From assembly GCF_018224615.1 (NCBI RefSeq), contig NZ_JAGTUK010000001.1:434001-498000 (forward strand): DNA of 64,000 bases, written 5' to 3'. The notes below the pieces were generated by a model. That model was not told where the DNA came from. It did no database searches and worked only from the letters and a program-made list of their open reading frames with translations. Numbering within the stretch: the stretch's first letter is position 1; each line of letters opens with the position of its first letter. This document shows positions 1-9,960 of the stretch, in pieces. Made by a program: the position numbers and the translations under genes. The DNA is from Microbacterium paraoxydans. GTDB lineage: Bacteria > Actinomycetota > Actinomycetes > Actinomycetales > Microbacteriaceae.

Positions 1-1218
1 TGCGGTCTGTCGACCACGCTCGAGGGCCTGATCGCGGCGCGCGCGGTGCAGGGGCTCGGTGCGGCCTTCATGACCCCGCAGACGATGGCCGTGATCACCC
101 GCACGTTCCCGCCCGAGCGCCGCGGCGCCGCCATGGGGCTGTGGGGCGCGACGGCGGGTGTCGCCACGCTCGTCGGTCCGCTCGCGGGCGGCCTCCTGGT
201 CGACGGCCTCGGCTGGGAGTGGATCTTCTTCGTCAACCTGCCGGTGGGCGTGGTGGCGTTCGTGCTCGCGTGGATGCTGGTGCCGCGCCTGAAGACGCAC
301 CCGCACCGCTTCGACCTCGTCGGGGTCGTGCTCAGCGCGGTGGCGCTGTTCCTGATCGTGTTCGGCTTGCAGGAGGGCGAGAAGTTCGACTGGGGCGTGA
401 TCTGGGGGCCGATCTCGGTGTGGAGCCTGATCATCGCGGGCGTCGTGGTGCTGGCGCTGTTCATCGTGCAGCAGGCACGGACGCGCAGTGAACCGCTGGT
501 GCCGCTCGGGCTGTTCCGCGACCGCAACTTCTCCGGCGCGAACGTGGCGATCGCCGCGGTGGGCTTCACGGTCACGAGCATGTCGCTGCCGATGATGTTC
601 TTCCTGCAGACGGCGCGCGGACTCACGCCCACCGAGGCCGCGATGCTGCTGATCCCGATGGCGGTGCTGTCCGGTGTGCTCGCCCCGGTGGCCGGCAAGA
701 TCCTCGACCGCGTCGACCCGCGGGTGATCCTCATCCCCGGCCTGCTGTGCGTGGGCGGAGCGCTGCTCTGGTACTCGGCCCTGACCACGATGGACACCCC
801 GATCCTGATGTTCCTGCTGCCCTCGGCCCTGATGGGAATCGGCAACGCGGGCATGTGGGGTCCGCTCGCGACGACCGCCACGCGCAAGCTGCCGCCGCGG
901 CAGGCCGGCGCGGGCGCGGGCATCTACAACACGACCAGGACGATCGGTTCCGTGATCGGCTCGGCGTCGATCGCGGCGTTCATGCAGTCGCGCCTCGAGG
1001 CGAACCTGCCAGGACTGTCGGACGCCCCGGCGGGCATCAGCGGGGGCGGGTCGCTGCCGCCGCAGGTGGCGGAGGGGTTCGCGGCCGGCATGGCGCAGGC
1101 GCTCCTTCTGCCCGCGGCCGTGATCGTCGTGGCGCTCGTGGCCGCGCTGTTCCTCGGTCGCTACGACCGCACCGACGCCGAGGCTCCGGCGGCCGCGGCT
1201 CCGGCACCTCCCGCGTGA
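1..1218 (+). CDS. DHA2-family (EmrB/QacA-type) MFS drug exporter, 5'-truncated
   Basis: The frame is open from the first base of the window, so the N-terminus lies outside it; about 405 C-terminal residues are present. The visible part begins in the motif-B/C region typical of 14-helix drug:H+ antiporters (ARAVQGLGAA, then GPLAGGLLVDGLGWEWIFFVN), followed by about ten hydrophobic segments and an Ala/Pro-rich tail. Members of this family are plasma-membrane multidrug exporters; the substrate cannot be read from the sequence. A hairpin terminator follows the stop and the next gene is convergent, so this is the last gene of its transcript. Confidence 0.88.
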   Translation, partial: CGLSTTLEGLIAARAVQGLGAAFMTPQTMAVITRTFPPERRGAAMGLWGATAGVATLVGPLAGGLLVDGLGWEWIFFVNLPVGVVAFVLAWMLVPRLKTHPHRFDLVGVVLSAVALFLIVFGLQEGEKFDWGVIWGPISVWSLIIAGVVVLALFIVQQARTRSEPLVPLGLFRDRNFSGANVAIAAVGFTVTSMSLPMMFFLQTARGLTPTEAAMLLIPMAVLSGVLAPVAGKILDRVDPRVILIPGLLCVGGALLWYSALTTMDTPILMFLLPSALMGIGNAGMWGPLATTATRKLPPRQAGAGAGIYNTTRTIGSVIGSASIAAFMQSRLEANLPGLSDAPAGISGGGSLPPQVAEGFAAGMAQALLLPAAVIVVALVAALFLGRYDRTDAEAPAAAAPAPPA

Positions 1219-1223
1219 GCGGG

Positions 1224-1256
1224 GTGGAGGGAGGGCGGAGTCCGCGCTCCCTCCAC
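1224..1256. terminator. bidirectional hairpin terminator
   Basis: A 10-bp perfect stem, GTGGAGGGAG paired with CTCCCTCCAC, lies between two convergent genes; the loop can fold further. There is no clear T-run on either side. Confidence 0.6.
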
Positions 1257-1287
1257 AGCCCCGGCCGGGGCACCCGTGGCGGTGCGC

Positions 1288-2505
1288 TCAGGCCTGCGTG
1301 CTGAAGACCGACGACAGCACGAGACCGGCACCTCCGAGCAGCGTGATCTGATCCGGGTCGTCCGCGAAGAACACCGTCGGGGGCTGTCCGCGCTCCGGCG
1401 CGAGGCGCGTGACCCAGGCCTGCAGGGCCGTGCGCAGGGCGTCGCCGCCCGTGCAGGCGTCGCCGTGCATGATGTAGTGCCCCGGCGCGAGGATCTGCTC
1501 GTTGTTGGCGATGCCGATCGCGAGGTTGCGCGCGTAGAGGTCCAGCAGGGCGGCCGCGTCTGCCGAGCCGTCCGCCGCGAGGGCCGAGAGGCTGCGCGAG
1601 TCGAGGGTGTCGGCGTGCGGAAGCCCGGCCGCTGCCGCCCGGTCGCGCAGCCACCCCAGCGTGGCGACCGTCTCCCAGCAGCCCCGCCGCCCGCACCGGC
1701 ACTCATCGCCGTCGAGCTGCACGATCGTGTGGCCCGACTCGCCGCCCGCGCCGTTCTCTCCGCGGAGAACCTCGCCGCCGTGCACGATGCCGAAGCCGAG
1801 CGCCTCGCCCGTGTACACCGACGCGAAGTCCTGGATCTCACGGCCGAGCCCGAACCACCGGTCGCCCAGCGCCTGCACGCGGGGGTGGTGGTCGACGAGG
1901 GTGGTGGCGCCGAAGCGCTTCTCCAGCAGCGCGACCACGGGAAGGCCGTTGAGCCCCGGCGTGAGGTGCATGGAGATGACGCTGCCCGTGCTCGTGTCGA
2001 CCATGCCGGCCGCGGCGACCCCGATGCCGACGAGCTGCTCGCCCGCGAAGCACCCGTCGGTCACCTGGTGGAGGCAGGCGGTGATCTCCTCGGTGGAGGC
2101 GTCGCGGCGATAGGCGGCATGGTGCATCTCGTGGATGGTGCCGTCGAACGCGATGCGGGCGGCCACGACGAAGTCGGGGGAGAGGTGCACGGCGCCGAGC
2201 CACGGGCCGTCGCTGCGGAACCATAGCGGCCTGGCCGGTTTGCCGCCGGCTTCGGACGGTGCGACGGGTTCGCCCTCGACGAGCGTGGCGGAGTCGAGCA
2301 GCGGCTGCAGGATCGTGGCGATCGTGGCGCGGTTCACGCCGAGCGAGCGCGCCAGCTGCGCGCGGCTGGAGGGGCCGAGGCGGTGCAGGGTCTCCAGCAC
2401 GCGGCGTCGGTTGGCGGCTCCGATCGCGCTCGTGGTGATGAGCGGACGACGCGAGGTCTGGTCGGAGAACACCAGGTCGGCGTGCGGTTTGCCTGACGGT
2501 GCCAT
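1288..2505 (-). CDS. ROK-family transcriptional regulator
   Basis: A 405-residue protein with a winged helix-turn-helix at about residues 25-85 (RAQLARSLGVNRATIATILQPLL) followed by a sugar-kinase-like ROK domain. The ROK zinc motif is present as CRCGRRGCWE, after a GHTIVQLDG stretch. NagC/XylR-type ROK proteins bind a sugar or sugar phosphate and repress uptake operons. It is divergent from the sugar operon starting at 2639, which it most likely controls. A 133-bp region separates the two genes and carries a good sigma-70 promoter for the operon. The inducer is unknown. There is no sign that it acts as a kinase. Confidence 0.9.
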   Translation of the reverse strand: MAPSGKPHADLVFSDQTSRRPLITTSAIGAANRRRVLETLHRLGPSSRAQLARSLGVNRATIATILQPLLDSATLVEGEPVAPSEAGGKPARPLWFRSDGPWLGAVHLSPDFVVAARIAFDGTIHEMHHAAYRRDASTEEITACLHQVTDGCFAGEQLVGIGVAAAGMVDTSTGSVISMHLTPGLNGLPVVALLEKRFGATTLVDHHPRVQALGDRWFGLGREIQDFASVYTGEALGFGIVHGGEVLRGENGAGGESGHTIVQLDGDECRCGRRGCWETVATLGWLRDRAAAAGLPHADTLDSRSLSALAADGSADAAALLDLYARNLAIGIANNEQILAPGHYIMHGDACTGGDALRTALQAWVTRLAPERGQPPTVFFADDPDQITLLGGAGLVLSSVFSTQA

Positions 2506-2560
2506 GGCACCTGCCTTTCCGGTCGCGACGGGTGCGGCGATGGCTCCGTCTGCGGATCAG

Positions 2561-2589
2561 TTTACAAGGAAGAATGTTTGGTTTAGTGT
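2561..2589 (+). promoter_or_regulatory. sigma-70-like promoter of sugar operon A
   Basis: TTTACA (2561-2566), a 17-bp spacer and TAGTGT (2584-2589) lie 50 bp upstream of the GTG start at 2639. This AT-rich patch stands out from its surroundings and is the likely target region for the divergent ROK protein, although I could not define a clean palindrome. Confidence 0.5.
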
Positions 2590-2638
2590 CATACATACCT
2601 CGCGGCGCGCGGGCATCCATGAAGAAGTGGGGTAGGCA

Positions 2639-3667
2639 GTGAACCACAGCAGGTCGGCACGAGTCGGAGTCATCGGCGGGGGCATCCGCGGCGGCATGTT
2701 CGCCAGGGCGCTGCAGGAGAACCCCGACGCCGAGCTCGTCGCGATCTGCGACCGCAGCCCCGCTGTGCTGTCCACCATGGTCGAGCAGCTCGGCGTCCCC
2801 GGCTACGCCCGCACGGAAGAGCTGCTGGCCGCCCACCCCGACCTCGACGGCGTCGTGATCGCCACGCCCGACTTCGCGCACCGCGACGCCGCCGTGCTGT
2901 GCGCCGGTGCCGGCCTCGACCTGATGATCGAGAAGCCGCTCGCGACGGACGTCGACGACGCCAGGGCCATCCTCGACGCCGCCGACGCCGCGGGAGTCCG
3001 GGTCATGGTCGGCTTCGAGAACCGGTGGAACGTGCGGTACTCCTCCGTGCGCGACCGCCTTGCAGCCGACGGCGACCCCCGGATCAGCGCTCAGATCATC
3101 AACCTCAACGACACGATCTTCGTGCCGACCGAGATGCTGTCGTGGTCGTCGAAGAGCTCCCCCGCCTGGTTCCTCATGCCGCACTCGCTCGACCTCGCGT
3201 GCTGGATCGGCCGCACGCACCCCGTCTCGGTCTATGCGGTCGGCGCGCGGGACCGCCTCGCCGACGCCGGCATCGACACGTGGGACCGCGTCAACGCCGT
3301 GTTCACCATGGCCGACGGCTCGCACGTCGCCCTCAACTCCTCGTGGGTGCTGCCCGAGTCCATGCCCTCGGTGTTCGACTTCCGGTACGAGATCCAGTCC
3401 GCCGGCCACGTCGTGCACATCGACGGCGCCGACGACGGCGTGATCGCGTACGACGCGCAGCGCGGGCAGCTCGTGCAGTCCGCCGTGCACGAGCGCGCCG
3501 GCCGCATCCACGGCGTGCCGATCGATATGGTCGGCGACTTCGTCCGGCTCGTGCGCGGCGAACCCGTCGACGTGCCGGACGCCCACGACGGCCTCCTGAT
3601 CACCGCCGCGATCGAGGCGGTGCACACCGCGCTCGAGACCGGCGACGTCGTCTCCATCTCCGTCTGA
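2639..3667 (+). CDS. Gfo/Idh/MocA-family NAD(P)-dependent oxidoreductase
   Basis: A 342-residue protein starting at GTG. The N-terminal Rossmann fold shows a GVIGGGIRGG nucleotide-binding loop at about residues 10-19 and the family signature EKPLATD near residue 100. The C-terminal half is the alpha/beta substrate-binding domain. These enzymes oxidise or reduce hydroxyls of sugars, inositols and related compounds. It is the first gene of an operon with a sugar ABC importer, so it probably acts on the imported compound. The exact substrate is not readable from the sequence. Confidence 0.88.
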   Translation: MNHSRSARVGVIGGGIRGGMFARALQENPDAELVAICDRSPAVLSTMVEQLGVPGYARTEELLAAHPDLDGVVIATPDFAHRDAAVLCAGAGLDLMIEKPLATDVDDARAILDAADAAGVRVMVGFENRWNVRYSSVRDRLAADGDPRISAQIINLNDTIFVPTEMLSWSSKSSPAWFLMPHSLDLACWIGRTHPVSVYAVGARDRLADAGIDTWDRVNAVFTMADGSHVALNSSWVLPESMPSVFDFRYEIQSAGHVVHIDGADDGVIAYDAQRGQLVQSAVHERAGRIHGVPIDMVGDFVRLVRGEPVDVPDAHDGLLITAAIEAVHTALETGDVVSISV

Positions 3668-3742
3668 CTCCGCTTCACCTGCACCACCGCGATACCCGAA
3701 AACACGCGACACCCGTCCGGAACTTCACGAAGGAGCAAGGAA

Positions 3743-5071
3743 ATGAACGCATCACCGTCGATGAGCCGGGGCCTCTCCCGGCGTCAGGTCTTCCAGCTCG
3801 GCGGACTGGCCTTCGGCGCCATCGCCCTCGCCGGCTGCACGCCCGGTGGACAGCAGCAGAGCACCGGACCGCTCACGGCCGGCTCGGGCAAGCCCTCCGG
3901 CCAGATCAGCATCCTCGACGACAACACCAACAGCATCTTCAAGGACTGGGCGATCGCCGAGTTCGAGAAGCAGACCGGCATCAAGGTCGTGACCTACCAG
4001 CAGGGCAACTTCAACGACCTGCACGACAAGATGGCCACGATGTTCGCGGCGCAGGACTCGTCGTTCGACGTCGTGATGACGTGGGCCGGATGGTCGGCCG
4101 AGTTCGGCCAGGCCGGATGGCTGGAAGAGCTCGACGCCTCCGCCGTGCCGGACGACCTCATCCAGCCCGCGCTCGACGCGGTGTCGTGGCGCGGCAAGGT
4201 GTACGGCCTGCCCAAGTTCGTCAGCACCCAGACCATGTTCTGGAACAAGGACCTGTTCGCGGGCGCCGGCCTCGACCCCGAGACGGGCCCGGCGAGCTGG
4301 GACGACTTCGTCGAGGCAGCCAAGGCCCTCACCGGCGGCGGACAGTACGGCTATGCGTGCGACATGGGTAACCCCGCCGGCGCCTACCAGAACTTCCTGC
4401 GGGCGCTGCTGCTGAACGGGGGCGAGTTCTACGACGCCGACTACAACCCCACGTTCGCGAGCGACGCGGGCGTCGAGGCGCTCACCCGGATGGTCGAGCT
4501 GCTGCAGGTGCACAAGGTGATGGACCCGTCGTCGCTGCAGATCACCAACGCCTCCGACCTCGCCGACCTGTTCGCGCGCGGCCGCACCGGCATGGTGTTC
4601 AACTGGCCGTTCCAGTACGCGGTCGCCACGGCCGACGGCGCCGCGACCACGGCCGCGACGGTCGGCAACGGCCTGCTGCCCGGCATGTCGGTGCGCTCGG
4701 CGTCGATCGACGGCTCGGAGGGCTTCGCGATCAGCCGCTTCTCGAAGAACAAGGAGGCGGCGCTCGCGTGGCTCCAGTTCGTCACGACCGGGAAGGTGCA
4801 GTCCGACATCGTGGAGAAGGAGGGCTGGTTCCCCGTGTCGCAGTCCGTGCTCGCCGAACCCGCCGCCCGCGAAGCGCTGCCCATCCTGTCCACCTACGAG
4901 CAGTCCACCGAGTACGTGACCAAGCGCTACGGCACCCCCTGGTCGAACGAGCTCGACCAGGCGCTCTCCGTGCAGCTCGTCAATGCCATGAACGGCACGA
5001 CCTCCCCGAAGGAGGCGCTGGAGTCGGCGCAGAAGACCGCGGAGGACCTCGTGAAGAAGTACCTGAAGTAG
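3743..5071 (+). CDS. sugar ABC transporter substrate-binding lipoprotein
   Basis: A 442-residue extracellular solute-binding protein (family 1). The N-terminus carries a twin-arginine-like motif (SRRQVF, Arg13-Arg14), a hydrophobic stretch and a lipobox LAGC with Cys32 as the lipid anchor, so it may be a Tat-exported lipoprotein. A strong Shine-Dalgarno (AAGGAGCAAGG) precedes the ATG. It is followed after 10 bases by the first permease gene. It should capture the sugar outside the membrane for the permeases encoded at 5082-6894. The ligand is unknown. Confidence 0.9.
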   Translation: MNASPSMSRGLSRRQVFQLGGLAFGAIALAGCTPGGQQQSTGPLTAGSGKPSGQISILDDNTNSIFKDWAIAEFEKQTGIKVVTYQQGNFNDLHDKMATMFAAQDSSFDVVMTWAGWSAEFGQAGWLEELDASAVPDDLIQPALDAVSWRGKVYGLPKFVSTQTMFWNKDLFAGAGLDPETGPASWDDFVEAAKALTGGGQYGYACDMGNPAGAYQNFLRALLLNGGEFYDADYNPTFASDAGVEALTRMVELLQVHKVMDPSSLQITNASDLADLFARGRTGMVFNWPFQYAVATADGAATTAATVGNGLLPGMSVRSASIDGSEGFAISRFSKNKEAALAWLQFVTTGKVQSDIVEKEGWFPVSQSVLAEPAAREALPILSTYEQSTEYVTKRYGTPWSNELDQALSVQLVNAMNGTTSPKEALESAQKTAEDLVKKYLK

Positions 5072-5081
5072 GGCGACCGGA

Positions 5082-6008
5082 ATGGGCGTGAACCTCCTGG
5101 AGAGGAGCCGCCGGCGGGATCTGCGTTTCGGCCTCATGCTGATCGCGCCGGCGGTGCTCATCATCGCGATGCTCCTCGGCTACCCGATGGGCTATGCGGT
5201 GTTCATGTCGTTCCACCAGTGGAACGACAAGCTCGGGCTCGAGCACCCCTTCATCGGGCTGGAGAACTACGGGCAGCTGCTGACCGACCCCGCGGTGCAC
5301 CGGGCGATGGAGCGCACGGCGTACTTCTCCGTGATCACCGTGATCGGCGGGGTCGCGCTGGCCGTGGCGATCGCGGTGCTGCTGAACCGGGAGTTCCGCG
5401 GGCGCACGCTCGCCAGGGTGCTGCTGCTCGTGCCGTGGGCGGTGCCCCCGGTGGTCAACGGCATCATGTGGAAGCTGATCTTCGACGGCAGCACCGGCAT
5501 CGCCAACACGATCCTGCGCGGGCTCGGTCTGACGGAGGAGAACGTGCAGTGGCTGTCCGATCCGGCGCTCGCCATGAACATCCTGGTGTTCGCGGAGATG
5601 TGGAAGCTGCTGCCCTTCCTGTGTCTGCTGATGCTCGCGGCGCTGCAGGGCATCCCGTCGAACCTGTACCGGGCGGCGGCGATCGACGGCGCGGGGCCGT
5701 GGCGGGCCTTCTGGCGCATCACCCTGCCGAACATGCGCGGCGCCCTGATGTTCGCGCTGATCGTGCAGTCGATGTGGTCGCTGAAGGTGTTCGACACCAT
5801 CTACGTGCTCACGGGCGGCTCCGGCGGCCCGGCAGAGGGCACCACCACGATCAACTTCCTCGCGTACCTGGTCAACTTCAGCAACCTGGACCGCGGCTAC
5901 GGCTCGGCGATGGCGGTGGGGATCATGATCCTGGTGCTCGTGGTCGCCGTGTTCTGGATCCTGCTGTTCGGCGGGTTCCGTCGGAAGAGGGGAGAGGCGC
6001 ATGCCTGA
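5082..6008 (+). CDS. sugar ABC transporter permease (MalF/UgpA type)
   Basis: A 308-residue membrane protein with about six helices. The EAA loop that contacts the ATPase is visible as YRAAAIDGAGPWRAFWRITLP. It is translationally coupled to the next permease, since the reading frames overlap by 8 bases. It forms the transmembrane heterodimer of the importer with the product of 6001-6894. Confidence 0.93.
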   Translation: MGVNLLERSRRRDLRFGLMLIAPAVLIIAMLLGYPMGYAVFMSFHQWNDKLGLEHPFIGLENYGQLLTDPAVHRAMERTAYFSVITVIGGVALAVAIAVLLNREFRGRTLARVLLLVPWAVPPVVNGIMWKLIFDGSTGIANTILRGLGLTEENVQWLSDPALAMNILVFAEMWKLLPFLCLLMLAALQGIPSNLYRAAAIDGAGPWRAFWRITLPNMRGALMFALIVQSMWSLKVFDTIYVLTGGSGGPAEGTTTINFLAYLVNFSNLDRGYGSAMAVGIMILVLVVAVFWILLFGGFRRKRGEAHA

Positions 6009-6894
6009 CCTGACCACCACCGCCCTCGTCACCACGGACCGCCCGCGCGGGCGCCGGGTGTCGCGTCGCGGACGGCGTCGGCTCACCGCGGTCGTGTGCG
6101 CGATCCTGCTCGTGCTGGTGATGGCGTTCTTCCTCGCACCGTTCCTGTGGATGTTCGTGTTCAGCGTGTATCCGTCGAGCGCGCTGCAGGGGCAGACCCC
6201 CGACCTGTCGCCGTCGCTGCTCACGGTCGACGCATACGTCCGGCTGCTGTCCGACGGCAGCTTCCTCACCCCGATGGCGAACTCCGCGATCGTGGGGCTG
6301 TCGACGACGATCATCTGCATGACGGTGGGTGCGGCGTGCGCGTACGCCATCGCCCGGTTCAAGTTCCGCGGGCGGCAGCCGCTGCTGCTGAGCATGATGA
6401 CCGTGCAGGCGATCCCGGTGATCGTGCTCGCGGTGCCGCTGTTCATCCTGCTGCGCTCGGTCGGCCTGTACGACCAGCTGCTCGGGCTGATCGCGACCTA
6501 CACGGCGTTCATCCTGCCGCTCGTGATCTGGATGCTGGTCGGGTTCTTCGAGGACATCCCGCCCAGCCTGGAGCGCGCCGCTCGCATCGACGGGTGCAAC
6601 CGCTTCCAGATCATGTACCGGATCGCGTTCCCGCTCGCCGCCCCCGGCATGGCGGCCACAGCGATCCTGGCGTTCATCACCAGCTGGAGCGACTTCTTCC
6701 TCGCGAAGGTGCTGACGTCGAACAACGCCGTGACTCTGCCGGTGAAGACCGCGGCGTTCCAGGGGCTGTTCGCGATGGACTACACGTCCGCCGCGACGGC
6801 GGGAGTGATCACGGCCGTCCCGGTCCTGATCCTCACCCTCGTGGCACAGAAATGGATCATCCGCGGCATGACCGAGGGTGCGGTGAAAGGCTGA
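6001..6894 (+). CDS. sugar ABC transporter permease (MalG/UgpE type)
   Basis: A 297-residue membrane protein with six predicted helices and the EAA loop (ERAARIDGCNRFQIMYRIAFP). Its start lies inside the end of the preceding permease gene, and the ATPase gene begins 2 bases after its stop. It is the second half of the membrane channel of importer A. Confidence 0.93.
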   Translation: MPDLTTTALVTTDRPRGRRVSRRGRRRLTAVVCAILLVLVMAFFLAPFLWMFVFSVYPSSALQGQTPDLSPSLLTVDAYVRLLSDGSFLTPMANSAIVGLSTTIICMTVGAACAYAIARFKFRGRQPLLLSMMTVQAIPVIVLAVPLFILLRSVGLYDQLLGLIATYTAFILPLVIWMLVGFFEDIPPSLERAARIDGCNRFQIMYRIAFPLAAPGMAATAILAFITSWSDFFLAKVLTSNNAVTLPVKTAAFQGLFAMDYTSAATAGVITAVPVLILTLVAQKWIIRGMTEGAVKG

Positions 6895-6896
6895 CC

Positions 6897-7982
6897 ATGG
6901 CACAGATCGAACTGGTGGGCGTCGAGAAGTCGTACGGACGCCCGAAGCGCGGACACGAGGCCCGCAAGGCCGTCTCCGACCTCAGCTACGTGATCGAGGA
7001 CGGGCATTTCGTGTCGCTGCTCGGCCCGTCCGGCTGCGGCAAGACCACGACCCTCAACATGATCGCGGGGCTGGAGGACATCTCCGGCGGCGAGATCCTC
7101 ATCGACGGTCGGCGGGTCGACGACCTCGACCCCGACAAGCGCGACCTGGCGTTCGTGTTCCAGGACTACGCGCTGTACCCGCACATGAGCGTGTACGAGA
7201 ACATCGCGTTCGGGTTGCGGATGCGCAAGGTCGCCAAGGACGAGATCGACCGTCGCGTGGTGGACGCGGCACGCCGGCTCGACATCGGCCACGTGCTCGA
7301 CGTGAAGCCCAAGAGCCTGTCGGGCGGGCAGCGGCAGCGGGTCGCGCTCGCCAGGGCCATCGCGCGGCGCCCCGCCGTGTTCCTGTTCGATGAGCCGCTG
7401 TCGAACCTCGACGCCCTGCTGCGCGATCAGACCCGCAGCGAGCTGAAGGTGCTGCACCGCGAGCTCGGCGCGACCAGCGTGTACGTGACCCACGACCAGG
7501 AGGAGGCCATGACCCTCTCCGACCGGATCGCGGTGATGAGCCGAGGGCGGCTGGAGCAGTACGGCAGCCCGTACGAGGTGTACCACGAGCCGGCGACCGA
7601 GTTCGTGGCGTCGTTCGTCGGCAAGCCGCGCATGAACCTGTTCACCGCGATGAGAGGGGAGCGCGGTCGCCACGTGCTCCCTGGCACCGCGTTCGGCGTC
7701 GAGTCCGGCGTGGTGCCGGACGAGATCCGCGTGGGGCTGCGCCCGGAGGAGTGCGACCTGCGGCGGCCGCTGGCCGGCGAGCAGCCGCACGGCACCGTCG
7801 TCGCGGTGGAGCCGCTGGGCAACGTGTCCGACGTGCACCTCACGATGGGCGATGTGGAGTTCCTCGTGCGGGTGCCCGGCTTCGGCTCCTACGACGTGGG
7901 CGACGCCGTGGTGGTCGACCTCACCCGTGCGCGGCTGCACTGCTTCGACCCCGAGACCGGGCAGCGCCTCGCCGCTGCCTGA
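6897..7982 (+). CDS. sugar ABC transporter ATP-binding protein (MsmK/UgpC/MalK type)
   Basis: A 361-residue ATPase. The ATG at 6897 was chosen because it sits 2 bases after the permease stop and gives the family N-terminus MAQIELVGVEKSYG. The Walker A motif GPSGCGKTT is at about residues 43-51, the signature is LSGGQRQRVALARA, Walker B is VFLFDEPLSNLD, and the H-loop is VYVTHDQEEAMTL. The C-terminal third is the MalK-type regulatory OB domain (VGLRPEECDL). It is the only sugar-importer ATPase in the window. Importers B (38271-41572) and C (49451-52563) lack one, so it might serve them too, as MsiK/MsmK do elsewhere. Confidence 0.94.
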   Translation: MAQIELVGVEKSYGRPKRGHEARKAVSDLSYVIEDGHFVSLLGPSGCGKTTTLNMIAGLEDISGGEILIDGRRVDDLDPDKRDLAFVFQDYALYPHMSVYENIAFGLRMRKVAKDEIDRRVVDAARRLDIGHVLDVKPKSLSGGQRQRVALARAIARRPAVFLFDEPLSNLDALLRDQTRSELKVLHRELGATSVYVTHDQEEAMTLSDRIAVMSRGRLEQYGSPYEVYHEPATEFVASFVGKPRMNLFTAMRGERGRHVLPGTAFGVESGVVPDEIRVGLRPEECDLRRPLAGEQPHGTVVAVEPLGNVSDVHLTMGDVEFLVRVPGFGSYDVGDAVVVDLTRARLHCFDPETGQRLAAA

Positions 7983-7992
7983 CCCCGCTGCC

Positions 7993-8298
7993 TCAGCGCA
8001 GCGCCAGCTGGAGGCGGGCGCTGAGGCGGTCGGCGGCGCCGCGCACCCGCCGCGCGTGGCCACCGGCCGGTTCCTCGAGCGCGATCCGCACGTCGGAGCC
8101 GGTCGGGAGCGCGGCCGCGGCCACGTGCACGGTGCGCGGACCGCTGAACGCGGTGCCGCGGGTCGTGAAGACCACGCGGCGGTCGTCGAGGATGCGCCAT
8201 TCGGCGCGACGCTGCCGCTCGGCGATCCGCCGGACGGCGTCGAGCACGGAGTCGGTCGCGGCTGGCGTATGGAAGCTGGTGTGCGCGACGGCGCGCAT
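7993..8298 (-). CDS. hypothetical protein, 101 residues
   Basis: No family recognised. A small mixed alpha/beta protein with no signal peptide or membrane segment. The start is supported by a Shine-Dalgarno sequence (GGAGGGA) just upstream of the ATG. It begins [21 protein letters not shown] and ends in an Arg/Ala-rich helix. It is convergent with sugar operon A, 10 bases from its end. Confidence 0.6.
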   Translation of the reverse strand: MRAVAHTSFHTPAATDSVLDAVRRIAERQRRAEWRILDDRRVVFTTRGTAFSGPRTVHVAAAALPTGSDVRIALEEPAGGHARRVRGAADRLSARLQLALR

Positions 8299-8487
8299 CG
8301 GTCCCTCCGATCGTGGTGTCTGGACGGGCGTCTGCCCCCGCGTGCCCTACGGATGAGACGACGGGAAGCCCCGTTCATTACGCGGTTCCGCACACTGGCG
8401 CGTTCCGGCACACCGGTCTCCCAGGGTTAGGGTGGATGGTCGGCGGCCGCCGGGTCGTCCCCCCAGATCCCCGAGGAGCCCACGACC

Positions 8488-9960
8488 GTGAGCCGAAATC
8501 CATCCTCCGCGGCGAGCCGTCTGCGCCGCTTCGCCCGCACGGCGACCGCCTCCGCGCTCGCCGCGCTCGTCGCCGCCGGCGCTCTCCTGGCCGGTGCCGC
8601 GCCCGCTGCGGCCGAGGGCGAGACCTACGTCATCGGCACCGACACGACCTTCGCGCCGTTCGAGTTCACCGACGCCGACGGCAAGCTCGTCGGCATCGAC
8701 ATGGACCTGCTGCGCGCGATCGCGAAGGATCAGGGCTTCGAGGTCGAGATCCGCCAGCTCGGGTTCGACGCCGCCGTGCAGGCGCTCCAGTCGAACCAGG
8801 TCGACGCGGTCATGGCCGGCATGTCGATCACCGACGAGCGCAAGGCCACGTTCGACTTCAGCGACCCGTACTTCACCAGCGGCGTGCAGCTGGGCGTGCT
8901 CGAGTCCAGCGACATCCAGTCGCTCGACGACCTCGACGGCAAGACCGTCGCGGTCAAGACCGGCACGCAGGGGCAGAGCTTCGCCGAGGAGAACCAGGAG
9001 AAGTACGGCTTCCGCATCACGCCGTACCAGGACACGACCGACATGGTCGACGCCGTGAAGGCCGGACAGGCCGTCGGCTACTTCGAGGACTTCCCCGTCC
9101 TCGCCTACGGCATCCAGCAGGGCTCCGGCTTCCGGCTGATCGGCGAGCCGGCGCTCGGCGGCGAGTACGGCTTCGCGGTGAACAAGGGGCAGAACACCGA
9201 GCTGCTGGAGATGTTCAACGCGGGCCTGGCGAACCTCAAGGACTCCGGCGAGTACGACGAGATCGTCGACCGCTATCTCGCGGGCGACGAGACCGCGGCG
9301 CAGCCCGCCGACATCATCTCGGTGGCCGTGAAGTACTGGCCGGCGCTGATGGAGGGCCTGTGGCTCACGATCCTCGCGACCATCGTCGCGATCGTGGCGG
9401 CGTTCATCCTCGGCATCATCTTCGGCTTCGGACGCATCTCCCGCATCGCCCCGTTCCGCTGGATCGCGACCGCGTACGTCTACGTGTTCCGCGGCACCCC
9501 GATCCTGATCCAGGCGTTCTTCGTGTTCTTCGCGATCCCGCAGCTGATCCCCGACCTCACGTTCAACCCGTTCGTGGCCGGTGCCATCACGCTGTCGCTG
9601 AACACCGGCGCGTACATGACCGAGATCATCCGCGGCGGCATCCAGGCGGTCGACCCCGGTCAGGCGGAGGCCTCGCGTTCGCTCGGCCTCGGTCACTGGA
9701 AGACCATGCAGAAGGTCGTGCTGCCGCAGGCGTTCCGCATCATGATCCCGTCGTTCGTGAACCAGGGCATCATCACGCTCAAGGACACGTCGCTGATCAG
9801 CGTGATCGGCCTGGCCGAGCTCACGTTCGTGTCGCGCCAGATCATCGCCTCCACCTACCTGTCGGCGCAGGTGCTCACCATCGTCGCCATCATCTACTTC
9901 GTCGTGATCACGCTGCTGACGCTGCTCGCGAACCGCCTGGAGAGGACGCTCAACGCATGA
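8488..9960 (+). CDS. amino-acid ABC transporter, fused substrate-binding protein and permease
   Basis: A 490-residue fusion. Residues 1-42 are a signal peptide ending AAPAAA. Roughly 46-270 form a family-3 solute-binding domain ([14 protein letters not shown], then [26 protein letters not shown] in two parts). About 285-490 form a HisMQ/GlnP-type permease ([20 protein letters not shown] and the EAA loop [22 protein letters not shown]). The domain order resembles lactococcal GlnP, where the receptor is tethered to the channel. GTG start with GAGGAG upstream. The stop overlaps the start of the ATPase gene (ATGA). Polar amino acids or glutamine are plausible substrates. Confidence 0.93.
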   Translation: MSRNPSSAASRLRRFARTATASALAALVAAGALLAGAAPAAAEGETYVIGTDTTFAPFEFTDADGKLVGIDMDLLRAIAKDQGFEVEIRQLGFDAAVQALQSNQVDAVMAGMSITDERKATFDFSDPYFTSGVQLGVLESSDIQSLDDLDGKTVAVKTGTQGQSFAEENQEKYGFRITPYQDTTDMVDAVKAGQAVGYFEDFPVLAYGIQQGSGFRLIGEPALGGEYGFAVNKGQNTELLEMFNAGLANLKDSGEYDEIVDRYLAGDETAAQPADIISVAVKYWPALMEGLWLTILATIVAIVAAFILGIIFGFGRISRIAPFRWIATAYVYVFRGTPILIQAFFVFFAIPQLIPDLTFNPFVAGAITLSLNTGAYMTEIIRGGIQAVDPGQAEASRSLGLGHWKTMQKVVLPQAFRIMIPSFVNQGIITLKDTSLISVIGLAELTFVSRQIIASTYLSAQVLTIVAIIYFVVITLLTLLANRLERTLNA

